Assembly (NCBI RefSeq): GCF_003014755.1
Contig: NZ_PYAW01000004.1
Location: 62,001 to 126,000, forward strand
DNA: 64,000 bases
DNA from: Chitinophaga niastensis
GTDB lineage: Bacteria > Bacteroidota > Bacteroidia > Chitinophagales > Chitinophagaceae
Reading direction: 5' to 3'
A program made the translations under genes and the position numbers. The notes under the pieces are model-generated. The model ran no database searches and was not told where the DNA came from. It saw only the letters and a program-made list of their open reading frames with translations. Each line of letters opens with the position of its first letter. The stretch's first letter is position 1. Positions 62,901 through 64,000 of this stretch are shown in pieces.

Positions 62901-64000
62901 GTCTGAGTTGGTTTGTTTCCAGCCGGCGTATGCGATAACGGAAAAAGTTTCATCCGGTTGTTCTGTACGTATGTTCCTGCTAACCGGATCATAGAACAGG
63001 ATACTTGTAGGGCCTACCTCTACCAGGCGGCTGTCATCTTCATAGGCATGTGTTACACTGAAATAGGGCTGGTACTGTTTAACCGCATTGCCTTTGTTAT
63101 TGAGTACGGTTCTGCCGTTGCCGATCCAGCGTAGTTTAGGAGTAGTATCTGTGATTTGTAGTTTGCCGGTATCATCAATATAATGTGCATTGCCTGGTGT
63201 TGTTTGTGTCTTTTTCATCAGCACCTGGTCCATTCCTCCTGAATACTCGAACTGGTACTGCAATTTGTTGGGCAAGCCATTTACTGTTACATCGCGATGA
63301 TGGTTTTCCCGGAGGATGGTAGCGGCACTAACCGGTAACTGGTGCAGGTTGTACACGATACGTGAAGTAGCGTGTTGCAGTAATGCCGCGCCGTGAGTGG
63401 CAGGATCGCTGAAGAAATTATTGATCACTGATTCCGTGGTATCTTCCGTAAATCCGTCAAAATCATCTGCTTCCGTACCCTTCCCTTTTTGTGCTGTACC
63501 TGTTACCATACCAAGAATATCAAATCTGACTTCAGTGATATTATCATTCGGATCTTTGAGCGCAAGTGGTTGCAGGGTGCGGAAATCATAGGTTACCACA
63601 CTTTGCTGGTTACCCATGGGATCTTGCTGCAAGGGAATGTACAAGTGGTATTTATTATCTGTCGCCGCCAGCGATATTTTGCTAAAGGGATTGATGTATT
63701 TGTCGGGAATGAAAAAATGATTTGCCGGATTTGCCGGGTAACCGGTAGTGCCGGAAGGGATCCACCAGTCATTTGCATCGTCAGTGCCCGGAAAAAGTGG
63801 CTGCAGCGCCGTTGTTTGACGGTATTGTCCTGCTGTCATCAGGGTGGCATCTACTTTCCCGGCATAAATAGTATTGAGCAGGGGGCCTGTATAGGCAAGT
63901 TTGTATGCTTCATACGGGAGTCCTTTAGATACCAGTTGTCCCAGCGGCAGTGGGGTAGTAGCATTGTCTGCCAGGTACAGGTGGCGTTCATGTGCAATGA
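59919..64000 (-). CDS. TcB-TcC fused Rhs protein with C-terminal candidate toxin, partial at N-terminus
   Basis: The reading frame is open from 59919 to the right edge at 64000 (at least 1359 codons); the ATG at 63839 is internal since in-frame coding continues upstream with TcB-like sequence (LPLGQLVSKGLPYEAYKLAY). The body has YD/Rhs repeats (YSYDVSTLRLLQIRTT, YDPAGNITAI, YDALYQLINATGRKHAG) and the Rhs core end GLNYHSARYYAPWLCRWTAADPIG ... NPTRFIDPTGH, which includes the DPxG autoprocessing site (Asp near 60779). The following 285 residues are a variable tail: a Lys/Glu coiled coil, then a beta/Gly-rich domain (FGIDAQIGASVTGLG, GIFGPGKARLYAG, GGVSIGGGFLYEY). TcB-TcC forms a closed cocoon around this tail and delivers it through TcA. 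The tail is not a family I recognise. Confidence 0.9.
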   Translation of the reverse strand, partial: IAHERHLYLADNATTPLPLGQLVSKGLPYEAYKLAYTGPLLNTIYAGKVDATLMTAGQYRQTTALQPLFPGTDDANDWWIPSGTTGYPANPANHFFIPDKYINPFSKISLAATDNKYHLYIPLQQDPMGNQQSVVTYDFRTLQPLALKDPNDNITEVRFDILGMVTGTAQKGKGTEADDFDGFTEDTTESVINNFFSDPATHGAALLQHATSRIVYNLHQLPVSAATILRENHHRDVTVNGLPNKLQYQFEYSGGMDQVLMKKTQTTPGNAHYIDDTGKLQITDTTPKLRWIGNGRTVLNNKGNAVKQYQPYFSVTHAYEDDSRLVEVGPTSILFYDPVSRNIRTEQPDETFSVIAYAGWKQTNSDPNDTVIGSQWYNKRFNRLIDTELIAAGKDPALEQSAAIKAAKHKDTPEVMHLDTLGRTISKIAHNKDQAMLDIFAETAIHLDIKGNTLSVADPLLHTIISWQYDIAGNAVSQQSPETGARITFADVTNQPLHQWDSRSQTIIFDYDDLRRLLSMKVTGGDGATPLNHVVIKHIYGEGQPNDKQNNLRRQPCKVFDQSGMSTRSAYDFNGNPLAVQRQFCSHYDTTIDWGGLPVLLNTEIFESSMTYDALKRIRTTTAPHIQGKPASAYYPAYNETGSLGSMEVSVRGAAKSPYVISINYNEKGMRTDIRYGNNTKTVYSYDVSTLRLLQIRTTRPPGSNGATSGLFKDQAVVQDLFYTYDPAGNITAIKDEALASVFYDGEQADTLNSFEYDALYQLINATGRKHAGQTDVRHTRPDFNYRNQPFINSIAISPNDVNAFRNYQEIYGYDKAGNMTSQQHISKNSGWKRTFEYGNGTNQLTLTTVGGAFSFNYTYDAHGNLKKMEHLSGMRWNFSDALQWLDLGGGGKAWYTYDADGERAHKVILRPDGSIKERFYVGGVEIYREKDNTGKITLERETLQIMDDQQRIAMADSKIINGVSGAPLVRYQYSNHLGSSALELDDAAKAISYEAYFPFGTTSYSTTDASREIPAKRYRYTGKERDEESGLNYHSARYYAPWLCRWTAADPIGIKDGLNIYVYSHNNPTRFIDPTGHDGKDTKPELTPPDSLKPSPEHANDPLYIAGSNLVIAEWRNKMAELQAKIDQLKADFDQTVKDAIAKSPSARKLRDEAAMKDQKDKLQREEKEMVRPESVHFGIDAQIGASVTGLGSKAGPKWSFDALSLTLLPRNLGVQLFLSKDLDIKAFKEIAPQLLIQRQPKDSGRGTETHIVINPVTIDLLNVSTGRWEFAVGGIAGYDATSGNLAFTGTTGAKFTLHKSDTVSLPILGIFGPGKARLYAGVSAEGDVPLRTGAPSGFGGVSIGGGFLYEYDKTKKK

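Noticed and set aside
63678..63839. ATG at 63839 as the true start of the Rhs protein
   Set aside because: The frame remains open to position 64000 and the upstream translation matches TcB-type sequence, so the start lies outside the window.
1..64000. tRNA, rRNA, CRISPR array or insertion sequence
   Set aside because: I read both strands for typical motifs and found none; no regularly spaced repeat series and no transposase motifs were noticed.

Overview
The window looks like chromosomal DNA of a Bacteroidota bacterium, most likely Chitinophagaceae (Chitinophaga-like). The basis is moderate GC, AT-rich intergenic DNA with few strong Shine-Dalgarno sites, abundant Sec/lipoprotein-type secreted enzymes, LytS/LytTR and GlxA/AraC regulators, a Bacteroidota-type lanthipeptide leader, and a Bacteroidota-style eCIS operon. 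I saw no rRNA, tRNA, transposase or CRISPR array. The genus is an inference.

Region 1 (1-18081, all minus strand, read right to left) is a nearly complete extracellular contractile injection system (eCIS). In transcription order: DUF4255 terminator/cap protein, an unknown cap-proximal protein, one sheath, tube 1, a hairpin, tube 2 with a polyproline N-terminus, a 55-aa DUF5908 protein, LysM protein, VgrG-like spike, PAAR tip, gp25 wedge, a giant baseplate J protein, a fibre-like protein, a second baseplate protein, and the tape measure protein, which runs off the left edge. Genes overlap or abut, so this is one operon. The AAA+ ATPase normally found with eCIS is not in the window and may lie beyond position 1. 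A divergent gene (18269-20407) encodes a membrane-anchored GH18-fold protein that has lost all acidic residues of the catalytic motif.

Region 2 (20429-42223) is mostly ordinary accessory metabolism and regulation: porin, RibD/DHFR-like reductase, GlxA-type regulator plus esterase, ABC-2 permease, PD40 lipoprotein, NTF2-like protein, AraC regulator, secreted chorismate mutase, sulfatase, LytTR/LytS pair, alpha/beta hydrolase, two YceI proteins, OmpA protein, ECF sigma with zinc anti-sigma, cupin, and a six-hairpin glycosidase with a GntR regulator. Embedded in it at 24674-26248 is a DUF4157 (eCIS core domain) protein, the best candidate cargo of the eCIS.

Region 3 (42252-49318) holds an orphan lanthipeptide precursor and then a tight plus-strand operon: small secreted TTR-like protein, an unknown 249-aa protein, a degenerate SIR2-like protein with a C-terminal effector-associated (EAD-like) domain, a STAND NTPase with a transmembrane segment and a beta-rich C-terminus, and an EAD-like/CHAT protease. 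This looks like a multi-component NTPase-controlled conflict (anti-phage/cell-suicide) system. It is the best candidate here for something undescribed.

Region 4 (49495-64000, minus strand) holds a DUF1330 protein and a Tc (ABC) toxin set: TcA split into two polypeptides (2220 and 1094 aa) and a fused TcB-TcC/Rhs protein whose N-terminus runs off the right edge and whose roughly 285-aa C-terminal tail is a candidate enclosed toxin. One window therefore carries two different protein-injection machines, a candidate cargo, a peptide-bacteriocin precursor and an immune-type operon.
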